Source: Corynebacterium sp. (lineage in GTDB: Bacteria > Actinomycetota > Actinomycetes > Mycobacteriales > Mycobacteriaceae). From it: a stretch of DNA of 59,762 nucleotides. The first letter of the stretch is position 1; each line of letters begins with the position of its first letter. The DNA lies in the NCBI RefSeq assembly GCF_030535495.1, contig NZ_JAUNRW010000003.1, forward strand, positions 1-59,762, written 5' to 3'. The position numbers and the translations under genes are program-made. Below, piece after piece: positions 49,790-59,200 of this stretch. The notes beneath the pieces were generated by a model, which worked only from the letters and a program-made list of their open reading frames with translations, made no database searches and was not told where the DNA came from.

Positions 49790-51652
49790 TTATCCATTCT
49801 CTGGCATCCAGCTACCGATCTGCCGCAACATCTGCCGATTCTTCCGCTGGGAACGCCCCAACTTGGTCGACAGGGTGTGCAGAATGCGGATCGCGTCGGT
49901 GATGTGCGGGCCCTTATTGAGCATAACGGCCTCGGAACGTAGGGCGTAGGCGGCATCGGTGATCTCCGCGCGCGTGGGCAGGCCGGACTTGGCCAGGCTC
50001 TCGAGCACCTGGGTCGCCATGACGACGGGTACGTGCGCGGCCTCCGCCATCTGGGCGATGAGGCGGGGCACCTCGGCCATGCGGTCGAAGCCGAGCTCGA
50101 CGGCCAGGTCACCGCGGGCGATCATGATGCCCAGGTTGGGGTGGCGCATGCCGGCGAGCAGCACCTGCGCGAGGTTCTCGTAGGCGGGGATGGTCTCGAT
50201 CTTCAGCACGATGCCCAGGCCGCGCACCCGCTCCGGGTTCTCCGACTCCGCGGCGATGCTCTCCAGGGTGTCCAGCACGAAGGCGACATCATCGACATCG
50301 CGGATGAAGGAGACGTTGGCGATGTCACCGTGCTCGGCCACGAAGCGGAACGCCTCGATGTCCTCCTCGGTGAGACTCGGCAGCGGCAGCACCGTCTCCG
50401 GCAGGTTGATGCCCTTGTAGGCGGCCAGGTTCGTGCCGCCCCCGCTGGCGTAGGTGATCTCGAGTTCCACCTCGACGTGCTCGCCGTTGTCCCGCTTATC
50501 GACGGCGCGCCCGGCGATCGAGCCGTCGTCGAACAGCACGCGCTGCCCGACGCGGATGGCGCTGACCGCCTCCGGCAGGGTGCAGCTGATGCGCGGGGTC
50601 CAGCCCGGCGCGGGCTCGGCCGGTGCCGGGTCGTCGGTGAGAATGAGCGTGTCGCCGACGTGCAGGCGCAGCTTCTGCTCGGTGGCCGGCACCCCGGACA
50701 CACGGCTCTTGGTGTAGTTGGACTGCAGCAGGGTGGAGTTGGTGATGTAGGCGTTCTGCTGCCCCTCGGCGAGCACGCCGCCGTCCTCGACCCGGGTGAC
50801 GGTGAACTTCCTCTTCGAGTCGCGGTTGTCCCACAGATCGATGATCTCGCCCTCGGTGAGGCGCTCCAGCCAGTCCCTCTCCACGCGCAGCGGCAGGGTG
50901 GGGCGGCCGGGCAGGTCGGCGGGGACCGGAGCTGCCTCGTCCACGTCGTTGGGGGTCAGCCAGATCTTGGAGGGGGTGAGCACCAGGCCGGTGTCCAGGC
51001 GGGTGACGCGTGCGCGGCCCACCTCGGGGCCGGGGGCGATCCGGCCGGTGCGCACCTTCGGTCCGGCCAGGTCCATGGCCACCTTGATCTCCCGGTCGGC
51101 CTCGGCGGCGGCGGTGTGGACGTGGTCGATCATCCGCTTCCACACCTCCGGGCCGTCGTGGGCGCAGTTGATGCGGGCCAGTTCCATGCCGGCGGCGACG
51201 AAGTCACGCACCATGTCGAGGTCCTCGCCCGCCTCCGTCGGCAGGGTGACCATGATGCGTGAGTGGGTCTCGTCGGAGGAGTCGCCGAACAGCGCGGTGG
51301 CGTGGTCCTCGAGGATGTCGTCGGCCCGGGCGAAGGCGTCGCGGACCTCGGAGCCGGTGTACTTGAGCTGCTCGCCGCTGTAGGCGGAGAGCACGTTGCG
51401 CGCCGCCTGGAGGCGGGCGAGGACGGCGGGCTCGGCCGTCGACAAGCGAGTCGCGCCGATGGAGGCCAGTCCGCCCTGCACCGCGCGGATGTCGTGCTGG
51501 CGCAGCTCGGCGTAGTGCGTGAGGTTGACCGCGCCGTCGCGGTGGTTGTCGGCGACGCGGGAGATCTCCTCCGCCGCCCGCGACTCCTCCGCCCGGACGG
51601 CGTCGATAAGTCCGTCGACCTCGGTGATCAGATCCTGCAGTCTGGCTTCCAC
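49790..51652 (-). CDS. pyk2: Divergent pyruvate kinase (Pyk2)
   Basis: 620 aa from GTG 51652, with GGGAGGA 6-7 nt upstream. Residues about 1-150 are a helical N-terminal extension not found in ordinary pyruvate kinase. The barrel then begins with RIMVTLPTEAGEDL and RINCAHD (usually RMNFSHG), followed by AMDLAGPKVRTG, an enlarged B domain, LKIETIPAYEN (catalytic Lys), IARGDLAVELG, MATQVLESLAKSGLPTRAEITDAAYALRSEAVMLNKG. It stops soon after, without the C-terminal allosteric domain. A second pyruvate kinase of this type lies next to ldh in corynebacteria; activity may differ from Pyk1. Longer upstream frame to 51832 lacks support. Confidence 0.88.
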   Translation of the reverse strand: MEARLQDLITEVDGLIDAVRAEESRAAEEISRVADNHRDGAVNLTHYAELRQHDIRAVQGGLASIGATRLSTAEPAVLARLQAARNVLSAYSGEQLKYTGSEVRDAFARADDILEDHATALFGDSSDETHSRIMVTLPTEAGEDLDMVRDFVAAGMELARINCAHDGPEVWKRMIDHVHTAAAEADREIKVAMDLAGPKVRTGRIAPGPEVGRARVTRLDTGLVLTPSKIWLTPNDVDEAAPVPADLPGRPTLPLRVERDWLERLTEGEIIDLWDNRDSKRKFTVTRVEDGGVLAEGQQNAYITNSTLLQSNYTKSRVSGVPATEQKLRLHVGDTLILTDDPAPAEPAPGWTPRISCTLPEAVSAIRVGQRVLFDDGSIAGRAVDKRDNGEHVEVELEITYASGGGTNLAAYKGINLPETVLPLPSLTEEDIEAFRFVAEHGDIANVSFIRDVDDVAFVLDTLESIAAESENPERVRGLGIVLKIETIPAYENLAQVLLAGMRHPNLGIMIARGDLAVELGFDRMAEVPRLIAQMAEAAHVPVVMATQVLESLAKSGLPTRAEITDAAYALRSEAVMLNKGPHITDAIRILHTLSTKLGRSQRKNRQMLRQIGSWMPENG

Positions 51653-51728
51653 AGCCGTCCTCCCGTAACGCGCGACAATGTCCCCCTCATTGTGCCTGCG
51701 TTCGGAAGCTTCGGCATCTCGAGCGTGC

Positions 51729-52685
51729 TCAGTCCTCCGCCGGGAAGAACTCCTCCTTGATGGCGCGCAGGGTGGCCGCGGAGTGGGCGAAGCGCTCCTT
51801 CTCGTGGTCGTTGAGCTGGAGTTCCACCGCACGCGCGATGCCGGCGCGGTTGATGATCGCCGGTGTGCCGATGTAGATGTCGTGCTCGCAGTACTCGCCC
51901 TCCAGGTACGCGGAGACCGGCAGGGCGACGTCCTGGTTCTGGACGATCGCCTTGGTGATACGCGCCAGGCCCATGCCGATGCCGTAGGAGGTCGAGCCCT
52001 TGGCGTCGATGATCTCGTAGGCCGCGTCGCGGGTCTCCTCGAAGATCTTCTCGATGTTCTCCGCGAAGCCGGGCTCCTTCTCGGCCCGGGAGTTCATGGT
52101 CACACCCGCGATGGTGGCGGAGGAGACGACGGGCAGCTCGGTGTCCCCGTGCTCACCGATGATGTAGGCGTGGATGGAGGTCGGGGAGGTCCGGGAGAGT
52201 TCGCCGAGCATGAAACGGTAGCGGGCGGAGTCGAGGACGGTGCCGGAACCGATGACCCGGTGGTGGTCGAGGCCGGAGTACCGCCACACTCCGTAGGTGA
52301 GCAGGTCGACCGGGTTGGTGGCGACGAGGAAGATGCCGTCGAAACCGTGGCCCATCACCTCGTCGGTGATGGCCTTCATGATCTTCATGTTCTTGTCCAC
52401 CAGCTGCAGGCGGGTCTCGCCCGGCTTCTGGGCGGCGCCGGCACAGATGACCACGATCGCCGCGTCCCGGCAGTCCTCGTAGGTGCCTTCGGTGACACGG
52501 GTGCGGGAGCTCGACCACACGACACCGTGGTTGAGGTCCATGACGTTGCCGCGAAGCTTCTTGGCGTCGATGTCGATGATGGCCAGGTGGTCGACGGTGC
52601 CCTGGTTGACCAGAGCGTAGGCGTAGGCGACGCCGACATCACCGGCGCCGATGAGTACCACTTTGTTTCCGACTGCTGTGCGCAT
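51729..52685 (-). CDS. ldh: L-lactate dehydrogenase
   Basis: 318 aa from ATG 52685, GGAG 6 nt upstream. NADH-dependent reduction of pyruvate to L-lactate. Rossmann motif [14 protein letters not shown] (about 11-24), substrate Arg in [12 protein letters not shown], catalytic dyad His in [10 protein letters not shown], and NPVDLLTY. Follows pyk2 in the same direction with a 76-nt gap, so a pyruvate-to-lactate unit is plausible. The upstream extension of the frame is out of the gene. Confidence 0.96.
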   Translation of the reverse strand: MRTAVGNKVVLIGAGDVGVAYAYALVNQGTVDHLAIIDIDAKKLRGNVMDLNHGVVWSSSRTRVTEGTYEDCRDAAIVVICAGAAQKPGETRLQLVDKNMKIMKAITDEVMGHGFDGIFLVATNPVDLLTYGVWRYSGLDHHRVIGSGTVLDSARYRFMLGELSRTSPTSIHAYIIGEHGDTELPVVSSATIAGVTMNSRAEKEPGFAENIEKIFEETRDAAYEIIDAKGSTSYGIGMGLARITKAIVQNQDVALPVSAYLEGEYCEHDIYIGTPAIINRAGIARAVELQLNDHEKERFAHSAATLRAIKEEFFPAED

Positions 52686-52815
52686 GGGATCTCCAAGCTT
52701 TCCGAATGTGTCTGGATTGTGTGTCCGGGTTCGAGCTACCTCTATTATTGCCTCTTCCGATCGGACATGCAGTGTGTGCTGCACGACAGTGCGTGGTCTG
52801 CCACAATCAGGGCCC
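52686..52815. promoter_or_regulatory. Divergent region ldh / alpha-beta hydrolase
   Basis: 130 bp. The minus strand carries an AT-rich AATAATAGAGG that could be the ldh -10. GTGG-TCTG-CCAC (about 52793-52804) is an inverted repeat like operators of lactate- or sugar-responsive regulators such as LldR. CACAAT lies 8 nt before the plus-strand ATG. Assignments are tentative. Confidence 0.4.
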
Positions 52816-54609
52816 ATGAGGCTTCTGCGCCGCGTCCTCCTCCCCGCCGCCGTCGGGGCCCTCAGAGGCATCGCCTTCGGCCTGGAGGTGGTCAATGACC
52901 TCACCCCCGGTTTCCGCATGGCCCGGCGACGCCGCCTGCCGGACAATCTCGGCGCGGGCATCCTCGGGGCGGAGATCGCCACGTGGTGGGCAATCTCACC
53001 CTCCCTGCTGCCGCGGCCCTGGTGGGTGACCGCGGCCAATGTCGCCATTGTGCAGGGTGTCGGGCACCTGGCGGGCACCGCTGTGGCCTACCCGCTGCGT
53101 CGTCGCTGGTCACCGCGTGCCTGGTTGTGGGCGGGAACCGGACACATGCTCATGGTCGGCGTCACCGCCAGCGCCGCGCTGCTCAGTCTGCGGCGCCAGG
53201 AGCAGCAGGCCCGGCTGGTGCGCGTACGTAATCGGGGTAGCCGGCACGCGCTGGCAGGGGCGGTGGTGGGCACCGCCGGTTACGGCGCCCTGCTGCTGGT
53301 CGGCGATGCCGCCCAGGCGTTCGTCGACCGGACCGGGGCGCGCCTGTCCCGGTGGATGCCCCTGTGGGTGGCCTGGCCCCTGACGGCCGGCGGGCTGACC
53401 TGGATCGCGCTCCTCCTCAGCGACAAGGTGCTGGTGCGCAGAGTCCTGGCCCGACTGTCCCGGCAGGCCGCGGTGTTGAACGCCTCGGTCTTCCCGGGAT
53501 CGATGATGCCCTGGGAGCCGGAACGCTCCGGATCCCCGTGGTCGTTGGAGCCGTGGTCGGCGGTGGGCTCCCAGGGCCGCGCGGTGCTGTCGCTGGGCCC
53601 GCGCGCCCGCGACATCGCCGAGATCACCGGCCTGCGTGAGGTGCGCGAGCCGATCCGCATCTTCGTGGGCCTGGTCCCGGGCCGCACCGTGGAGGCCGCG
53701 GCGCGGCTCATCCTCGCGGAGATGGACCGCACCGGCGCTTTCCGACGCGACACCCTCGTCATCCAGACCTCCGCCGGCACCGGGTGGGTCACCGACTGGT
53801 CCGTCGACGCGGTCGAGTTTCTCACCGGCGGCAACTGCGCCACCATGTCGATGCAGTACTCCTACCTGCCTTCGCCGGTGGCCTATGTCGTCGACCGCGA
53901 CACCCCGGTGCGGGCCGCCCGCGCCCTGATCGCGGCGGTGCTCTCCCGCCTCGAGCAGATGGATCCCGCGGACCGCCCGAGGCTCTACGTCGCCGGCGAG
54001 TCCTTAGGCGCCTACGGCACGGCCGCGGCTTTCGACGACCTCGACGATCTGTTGCGCCGTACGGACGGCGCTCTGCTGTCCGGCGCGCCCCGTTTCACCC
54101 GTCTCATCCGGGATCTCAGCGACCACCGTGACGCCGGTTCCCCCGAACGCCTGCCGCTTATCGACGGCGGCCGGCACGTCCGCGTCGTCGCCACCCCGCT
54201 CCACCTGCGGCAGGACCACCTCGGGCGCGCCTACCGCCATCCCTGGCAGTACCCCAGGGTGGTGATCGCCCAGCATGCTTCCGACCCCATCGTCTGGTTC
54301 TCCCGGGACATGGTGTGGCGCCAACCCGACTGGCTGCGCGAACCCGGCTCCCGCGGGGTGCCCGCCCCCCGCCCGCAACGCCTCGACGTCTTCCACGGCA
54401 TGCGCTGGGTGCCGTTCGTCTCCGGGTGGCAGGTCGGCCTCGACCAGCTCAACTCCCTGGCTGTGCCGGGCGGACACGGGCACAACTACCACGAGGAGAT
54501 GCTCTGGTACTGGGACGCCGTCCTCGGGGAGCACGCCAGCGTGCGGATGGACCATGCGCTGGAGCGCCGCGCGAGCGCCTTCATCCGCCGGGATGCGATC
54601 AGGCGGTGA
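52816..54609 (+). CDS. Large alpha/beta-hydrolase membrane protein
   Basis: 597 aa. The N-terminal 200 residues have about four hydrophobic helices (near 45-65, 72-92, 105-130, 155-210) as in the Abhydrolase_9 N-terminal domain. The catalytic domain holds [15 protein letters not shown] (nucleophile Ser in GESLG, about 395-405) and His in [11 protein letters not shown] near the end (about 552-562). Substrate unknown, perhaps a lipid or membrane ester. Convergent with phoD, stops overlapping by 11 nt. Start ATG 52816 has weak support for leader or Shine-Dalgarno. Confidence 0.8.
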   Translation: MRLLRRVLLPAAVGALRGIAFGLEVVNDLTPGFRMARRRRLPDNLGAGILGAEIATWWAISPSLLPRPWWVTAANVAIVQGVGHLAGTAVAYPLRRRWSPRAWLWAGTGHMLMVGVTASAALLSLRRQEQQARLVRVRNRGSRHALAGAVVGTAGYGALLLVGDAAQAFVDRTGARLSRWMPLWVAWPLTAGGLTWIALLLSDKVLVRRVLARLSRQAAVLNASVFPGSMMPWEPERSGSPWSLEPWSAVGSQGRAVLSLGPRARDIAEITGLREVREPIRIFVGLVPGRTVEAAARLILAEMDRTGAFRRDTLVIQTSAGTGWVTDWSVDAVEFLTGGNCATMSMQYSYLPSPVAYVVDRDTPVRAARALIAAVLSRLEQMDPADRPRLYVAGESLGAYGTAAAFDDLDDLLRRTDGALLSGAPRFTRLIRDLSDHRDAGSPERLPLIDGGRHVRVVATPLHLRQDHLGRAYRHPWQYPRVVIAQHASDPIVWFSRDMVWRQPDWLREPGSRGVPAPRPQRLDVFHGMRWVPFVSGWQVGLDQLNSLAVPGGHGHNYHEEMLWYWDAVLGEHASVRMDHALERRASAFIRRDAIRR

Positions 54610-56299
54610 TGAGGGCGCCGTCGTAACGCATGGTGGGCCCTGCGACCACCGGGGAACCGGCGACGGTGACGTCGACGACCCGCTGCCAGGACATCTCGAC
54701 GCTTTCCGGACGGATGTGCAGCAGGGCATAACCGTGGGCGTCGAGGTCCACGTGGTTGATGTGCCGGTTATGGGAGAGGACGTGGCGCTCCGCGGTCTGC
54801 GAGACGGGATTGTTCTCCACCGCACCGAGAAACTCGTCGACGTTGGCGGCGGTGATCGAGGAGCACACCAGCTCCGCGGCCACGATGCGGTCCCCGTGCC
54901 AGATGTGGTTGGCCCACTCGGAGTGGATGTCACCGGCGAGGAAAACGGTCCGGCCGTGGGGGTGCTGGCCCGCCAGCTGGGCGAGCAGGCGCTCCCGATC
55001 GGCGACGTAGCCGTCCCACTGGTCGACGTTGACCGGGGTCCCGGCCGCGTCGAGCCCCACCATCTGCATGAGCTGGGACCGCAACCCCGGATCAATGTGG
55101 ACCAGGTTGAGCGGGGCCATCATGACGGAGGTGCCGATGAGATTCCAGGCCGTCGAGGCGGTGGACAGCCGCCCCGAGAGCCAGTCGAACTGCTCCGAGC
55201 CCATGATCGTGCGGTCCGGGGCATTGCGGGCGGCGGGCTGCATCATGCCCGGCGCGCTGCGGTAGGAGCGCAGGTCGAGCATGTGCAGCTCCGCCAGGGT
55301 GCCGAAGCGCAGCGTGCGGTAGATCCGCCCGCCCCGCGAGGGGGACGTGCCGCGCACCGGGAGCCACTCGAGGTAGGCCTGCATGGCCGCGTCCTTGCGG
55401 GTGTGCCAGTCACCGTGGAAGGGCCCGTGCCCCTCGGCGCCGCCGGACCAGAAGTCGTTGGCCACCTCGTGGTCGTCCCACGTGACCACCCAGGGGGCGG
55501 CGGCGTGGGCGTCCTGCAGCTCCACGTCCCGCCGGTAGTGGCCGTAGCGGGAGCGGTAATCCGCCAGGGTGCGGATCTCCCAGGTGGGCACGTGCGGGCG
55601 CACGACGCCGTATTTCCCGGCGTACTCGCCGGAGGCGTATTCGTAGATGTAGTCGCCCAGGTGGACGACGACATCGACCTCCCCGGCCTCTGCCCGGCGC
55701 GCGATGTCCGAGTACGCGGAGAAGTAGCCCGCCTCGAAGTTCGCGCAGGAGCACACGGCCAGGGTGAGCTTATCGACGCCCGCCCCATCCCCCGGAGCCG
55801 TCCGCGTCCGGCCGACCCGGGACATCCTTCCTGCGTGCTCACCGTCGAGGACGGTGAAGCGGTAGTGGTAGACGGTGTCCGACTCCAGGCCGAAGGGGTC
55901 GACGTGGACGGTGTGATCGTGGGTGGCGGAGGCGGTGACGGTTCCCGCCCGGGCCAGCCGGGTGAACCCCGGGTCGGTGGCCATCTCCCAGCGCAGCAGC
56001 ACGTCCGGGCCGACCCCGGAACCGGGGACACACTCCGGGGCCGGGGTCACTCGGGTCCACAGGATGACCGAGGTGGGCACCGGGTCCCCCGAGGCCACAC
56101 CGTGCATGAACACGTGGTGCTCTCCGTCGGCGAAAGGCCGCGGGGCGTGGAGGGTGTCCAGGTCAGCGTCCGCGTAGGCCTGCACGTCCGAGGCCCGCAC
56201 GCGCGGCAGCGAGCTCGGGACCGCCGCTGCCGCCCCCGCGATGAGGGTGCCCTGCAGTAGGCTCCGTCGCGTGATCGGGTGGTCACTAGGTTGCCTCAC
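54599..56299 (-). CDS. phoD: PhoD-type alkaline phosphatase/phosphodiesterase, Tat-exported
   Basis: 566 aa from GTG 56299. Twin-arginine signal: ITRRSLLQGTLIAGAAAA (about 9-26). PhoD N-domain (HHVFMHGVASGDPVPTSVILWTRVTP) followed by the metallophosphatase domain: VHLGDYIYEYASG, VVTWDDHEVANDFW, FLAGDIHSEWANH and the C-terminal SHNRHINHVDL. Releases phosphate from phosphodiesters or wall polymers outside the cell. CATAAT lies 7 nt before the GTG with no Shine-Dalgarno, so I chose GTG over the longer frame to 56356. Confidence 0.9.
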   Translation of the reverse strand: MRQPSDHPITRRSLLQGTLIAGAAAAVPSSLPRVRASDVQAYADADLDTLHAPRPFADGEHHVFMHGVASGDPVPTSVILWTRVTPAPECVPGSGVGPDVLLRWEMATDPGFTRLARAGTVTASATHDHTVHVDPFGLESDTVYHYRFTVLDGEHAGRMSRVGRTRTAPGDGAGVDKLTLAVCSCANFEAGYFSAYSDIARRAEAGEVDVVVHLGDYIYEYASGEYAGKYGVVRPHVPTWEIRTLADYRSRYGHYRRDVELQDAHAAAPWVVTWDDHEVANDFWSGGAEGHGPFHGDWHTRKDAAMQAYLEWLPVRGTSPSRGGRIYRTLRFGTLAELHMLDLRSYRSAPGMMQPAARNAPDRTIMGSEQFDWLSGRLSTASTAWNLIGTSVMMAPLNLVHIDPGLRSQLMQMVGLDAAGTPVNVDQWDGYVADRERLLAQLAGQHPHGRTVFLAGDIHSEWANHIWHGDRIVAAELVCSSITAANVDEFLGAVENNPVSQTAERHVLSHNRHINHVDLDAHGYALLHIRPESVEMSWQRVVDVTVAGSPVVAGPTMRYDGALITA

Positions 56300-56306
56300 G
56301 GCGCCT

Positions 56307-56312
56307 ATTATG
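56307..56312 (-). promoter_or_regulatory. -10 hexamer CATAAT of leaderless phoD
   Basis: Minus strand CATAAT, 7 nt before the GTG at 56299; five of six bases match TATAAT. Confidence 0.5.
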
Positions 56313-56382
56313 TGGCCGTGGCTGGGGTGGCGCAGTACGGGGAGCCAAGAATTCATCGTGGCTTCATATAGGTAAGAGTGTT

Positions 56383-56399
56383 GTCACATAAAGTGTGAC
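56383..56399. promoter_or_regulatory. Palindrome GTCACA-TAAAG-TGTGAC over the HAD gene promoter
   Basis: Perfect 6-bp arms, 5-bp spacer. It covers the TAAAGT hexamer (56389-56394) that lies 7 nt before the ATG at 56402, so a bound protein would block transcription. It could also affect divergent phoD about 70 bp away. The arm order (TCACA...TGTGA) is opposite to the CRP/GlxR consensus TGTGA...TCACA. Confidence 0.55.
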
Positions 56400-56401
56400 C
56401 C

Positions 56402-57067
56402 ATGCAACTTCCCGCCCACCTCACGGCCGTGTTCTACGACCTGGACGGCACCCTCGTCGACCATGACCACGCCGCCCGCCTCGGCGTCAATGCGTGGAGT
56501 CAGACCTTGGGTTTCAGCGGTGACCAGTGGGAACGGTGGGCGCGCATCGAGAAGAAGTGGTTCACCGCCTTCGAGAACGGCCAGGTCAGCCACCTCGGGC
56601 AACGGGTGGAACGTTGCCGTGAGTTCATCGGCCGCACCGACCTGAGCGATGAGGAGGCGTTGGCCATGTACGAGGACTACCTCGCGGTCTACCGTGCCAA
56701 CTGGCGGGCCTTCCCCGACGCCCTCCCCTCCCTGCGGGAGGCCCTGGGCCAGGGGCTCCGTGTCGGCATCCTCACCAACGGCGCCGAGGACCTGCAGCGC
56801 GCCAAACTGGAGCGCACCGGCCTGTGGCTCGACGGGATGGTCATGTGCGCCACCGTGGAGCTCGGCGCCCCGAAGCCGCAGCCGGAGTCCTACCTCGCGG
56901 CACTCGACAAGCTCGGCGTGAAAGCTACGGACAGCGCGATGATCGGCGACTGCCTTGTCAACGACGTCGAGGGAGCGCGGCGCGTGGGCATGCACGCGAT
57001 CCACCTGGATCGGACGGGGGCGACGGTGGCGTCGATAAGCAGCCTCGCCGAGATCAGCTGGGCGTAG
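56402..57067 (+). CDS. HAD-IA hydrolase (YjjG-like)
   Basis: 221 aa. Motif I VFYDLDGTLVDH (Asp13, Asp15), motif II ILTNGAED, motif III Lys in GAPKPQPESY, motif IV MIGDCLVNDVEGARRVG. Alpha-helical cap between I and II as in HAD-IA nucleotidases and phosphoglycolate-type phosphatases. Substrate unpredictable. Leaderless start from TAAAGT. Its last codons use TCG ATA AGC, where the iterated CTTATCGAC element occurs out of the usual frame. Overlaps the convergent pRiA4b-like gene end by 14 nt. Confidence 0.88.
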   Translation: MQLPAHLTAVFYDLDGTLVDHDHAARLGVNAWSQTLGFSGDQWERWARIEKKWFTAFENGQVSHLGQRVERCREFIGRTDLSDEEALAMYEDYLAVYRANWRAFPDALPSLREALGQGLRVGILTNGAEDLQRAKLERTGLWLDGMVMCATVELGAPKPQPESYLAALDKLGVKATDSAMIGDCLVNDVEGARRVGMHAIHLDRTGATVASISSLAEISWA

Positions 57068-58388
57068 CGAAGACCATGTGGCGGGCCAGGTGACTCACCG
57101 CGGCCACGCGCTCCGGGTCGGGGCTGCTGCCCAACGGATCAGGCCCGTGGGTCAGAAACTCCAGCAGGGTACGGGTCTCGCTGAACGGGTAGGGAATGGA
57201 GGAGTGGGGATGCTCGATGCGCCACCCGACATCCCCGACCAGTTTCCGGGTGAGATCGGCCCACCTGTCCACCGCGGCCTCCGATCCGGCGACCACCAGG
57301 TAGAACCACGCGGCGTGCACCTCGAACTTATCGCGGGAGTTCGGCCGGGCCTGCTGCGCCTGTTCCCAGATGAGCCCCGGATCCAGCAACGCCCGCTCCC
57401 CGATCTTCGTGGGCAGCAGGCGCCCCCGGTACTTGCGCAGGAGCCCCAGTTTCTTCGCCAGGCGGTGCAGGGCCTTCACGGGCGGCAGGTTGGCTTCCCG
57501 GTTCGCCTGCCCGTGGAGAGGACCGCCGAGGTCAAGCCGGTCGCACAGCTGCGTCACCAGCACCGGGGGAAGGTAACCCTGCCCGGTGAGGGTCACACCC
57601 TCGCCCACCAGATCCAGCAGCTGGCTGAAGGGCTCGACGGCCTGCGCCACGACGGCGGCCGACGGTGGGGTCTGCTCCGCGGTCCAGGCCGCGGACTCCA
57701 TGAGGCGGATGAGGGTGGAGGCGCGGTCGGCCGGAACGAGGTCGAGGACGGCGGCCACCTCCTCCCGGACGATCACCTGCGCACCATGATCCTCCAGCGC
57801 GGCGTTGACCTCCTCCGGATCGAAGTGGTCCGGGTGCCACTCGAAGTCGAGCCAGTCCTCCATCTCCTCGTTTCCGCCGTCGCCGGTGCGCACCCACTCG
57901 GCCATCTCGTGATAGCCCTGGACACCTCCGCAGTCCTCCGGAGGGCACGCCCGCCGTCCGCCGATGCACCGGGGTGCCGCCGGCTCCTCGGCCAGCACCT
58001 CCTCCACCTTGATCGTGTGGGTCCAGCCGTCGCCGAAATCGTACTCGTAGCGCAGCTTGTCACCGACGTCGTGCAGCACCTGGTCGAGGCGGACGTCGTG
58101 TTCGAAGATCCCCTGCTCGCCCTCGGCGCGATCGAAGTCGGTGAGGAAGTCGCGGCGCTCGAACACCGAGCCCTGGAAGAACTTGTGCAGGTGGGAATTC
58201 TCCCATCCCATGGCGATCTGGAGGAGCAGGTGGACCTCATGCAGTCTCATCTGTCCGGGAATGAGCAGGCGGCGCCACACCGGCGGGTGTGTCTCCTCGA
58301 GATCGACCCGCACCCGGAAGCCGACCGGGGTGGCCGGAGGCGCGGTGACGTGCGGTGTCTGGCGAGGTGGGGGCTCGAAGTTGAACAT
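57054..58388 (-). CDS. Plasmid pRiA4b ORF-3-like family protein
   Basis: 444 aa from ATG 58388, with GGAG 8 nt upstream; a GTG at 58397 overlapping the msrA stop is the alternative. The N-terminal part has the pRiA4b ORF-3 signature: FRVRVDLEETHPPVWRRLLIPG, LHEVHLLLQIAMGWENSHLHKF, RYEYDFGDGWTHTIKVEE and CIGGRRACPPEDCGGVQGYHEM. The C-terminal 200 residues resemble a DUF1186/UPF-like helical tail. Role unknown; possibly nucleic-acid related. Coupled to msrA. Confidence 0.85.
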   Translation of the reverse strand: MFNFEPPPRQTPHVTAPPATPVGFRVRVDLEETHPPVWRRLLIPGQMRLHEVHLLLQIAMGWENSHLHKFFQGSVFERRDFLTDFDRAEGEQGIFEHDVRLDQVLHDVGDKLRYEYDFGDGWTHTIKVEEVLAEEPAAPRCIGGRRACPPEDCGGVQGYHEMAEWVRTGDGGNEEMEDWLDFEWHPDHFDPEEVNAALEDHGAQVIVREEVAAVLDLVPADRASTLIRLMESAAWTAEQTPPSAAVVAQAVEPFSQLLDLVGEGVTLTGQGYLPPVLVTQLCDRLDLGGPLHGQANREANLPPVKALHRLAKKLGLLRKYRGRLLPTKIGERALLDPGLIWEQAQQARPNSRDKFEVHAAWFYLVVAGSEAAVDRWADLTRKLVGDVGWRIEHPHSSIPYPFSETRTLLEFLTHGPDPLGSSPDPERVAAVSHLARHMVFATPS

Positions 58389-58393
58389 GGGTG

Positions 58394-59065
58394 TCACTCC
58401 GGCAGACGGCAGGCCACGCCGGTGGAGTGGTGCGGGCAGTAGCCGTGGGGGACCTTGTGCAGGTACTGCTGATGCTCATCCTCCGCGAGGAAATACGCAC
58501 CGGCGGGCGTGTCCGCCAGCGGCATGACCTCGGTGGTCACCTCGCCGAAACCCTCCTGCCGCAGATCAGCGGCGTAGGCGTCGACGATCTCCTGCACCCG
58601 CCGGGCCTCGGCCTGTGCATCCGGGCCGGTGGTGTAGAGCGCGGAGCGGTACTGGGTGCCCACATCATTGCCCTGGCGGTTGACCTGTGTCGGATCGTGA
58701 TTCTCCAGGGCCATGGCGACGAGCGTCTCCAGGGAGATGCGCTCCGGGTCATAGACGACCTCGACGACCTCGGTGTGATTCGTCTTTCCCGTGCACACCT
58801 CGCGGTAGGTGGGGTGCGGGGTGACGCCACCCGCGTATCCCGCGGAGGTCCCCTCCACCCCCTCGGTCTCCCAGTACATCTTCTCCACGCCCCAGAAGCA
58901 GCCGATGCCGACGATGAGCGAGCGCTGCCCCTCCTTCCACGGGCCGGTGATCGGCGTGCCCAGCACCATGTGCTGGCGGGGTGACGGCAGGATGGGGGCT
59001 TCGCGGCCGGACAGGGTCTGGTCGGCGGGGAGCAGTTCGGGGGTGCGTTGGAACATCCAGGACAT
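58394..59065 (-). CDS. msrA: Peptide methionine-S-sulfoxide reductase
   Basis: 223 aa from ATG 59065; repairs S-methionine sulfoxide in proteins. Active-site motif [10 protein letters not shown] (Cys56), followed by [20 protein letters not shown] and [12 protein letters not shown]; a C-terminal pair of Cys ([15 protein letters not shown]) serves resolving. The N-terminal 45-residue extension is common in actinobacterial MsrA. TACCCT lies 6 nt upstream (leaderless or short leader). Divergent from sodA, so the pair links two oxidative-defence genes as in other corynebacteria. Confidence 0.94.
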   Translation of the reverse strand: MSWMFQRTPELLPADQTLSGREAPILPSPRQHMVLGTPITGPWKEGQRSLIVGIGCFWGVEKMYWETEGVEGTSAGYAGGVTPHPTYREVCTGKTNHTEVVEVVYDPERISLETLVAMALENHDPTQVNRQGNDVGTQYRSALYTTGPDAQAEARRVQEIVDAYAADLRQEGFGEVTTEVMPLADTPAGAYFLAEDEHQQYLHKVPHGYCPHHSTGVACRLPE

Positions 59066-59106
59066 GCCCCCAGGGTACGCGCCGCCGCATTTAGGAAACA
59101 CTTTCG

Positions 59107-59134
59107 TTGCCAAATTCGCATTTTGTCCTATCAT
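59107..59134 (+). promoter_or_regulatory. Sigma-A-type promoter of sodA
   Basis: TTGCCA (59107-59112), 16-bp spacer, TATCAT (59129-59134), followed by about 65 nt of leader and GAGGAC before the start at 59201. This is the clearest -35/-10 pair in the window and fits a highly expressed gene. Confidence 0.6.
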
Positions 59135-59200
59135 GGTGGCACCGCGCTTTTCGACGGTACAGTCGAGGGCGCACCCGTTAGCAACAGAAAGAGGACCACC

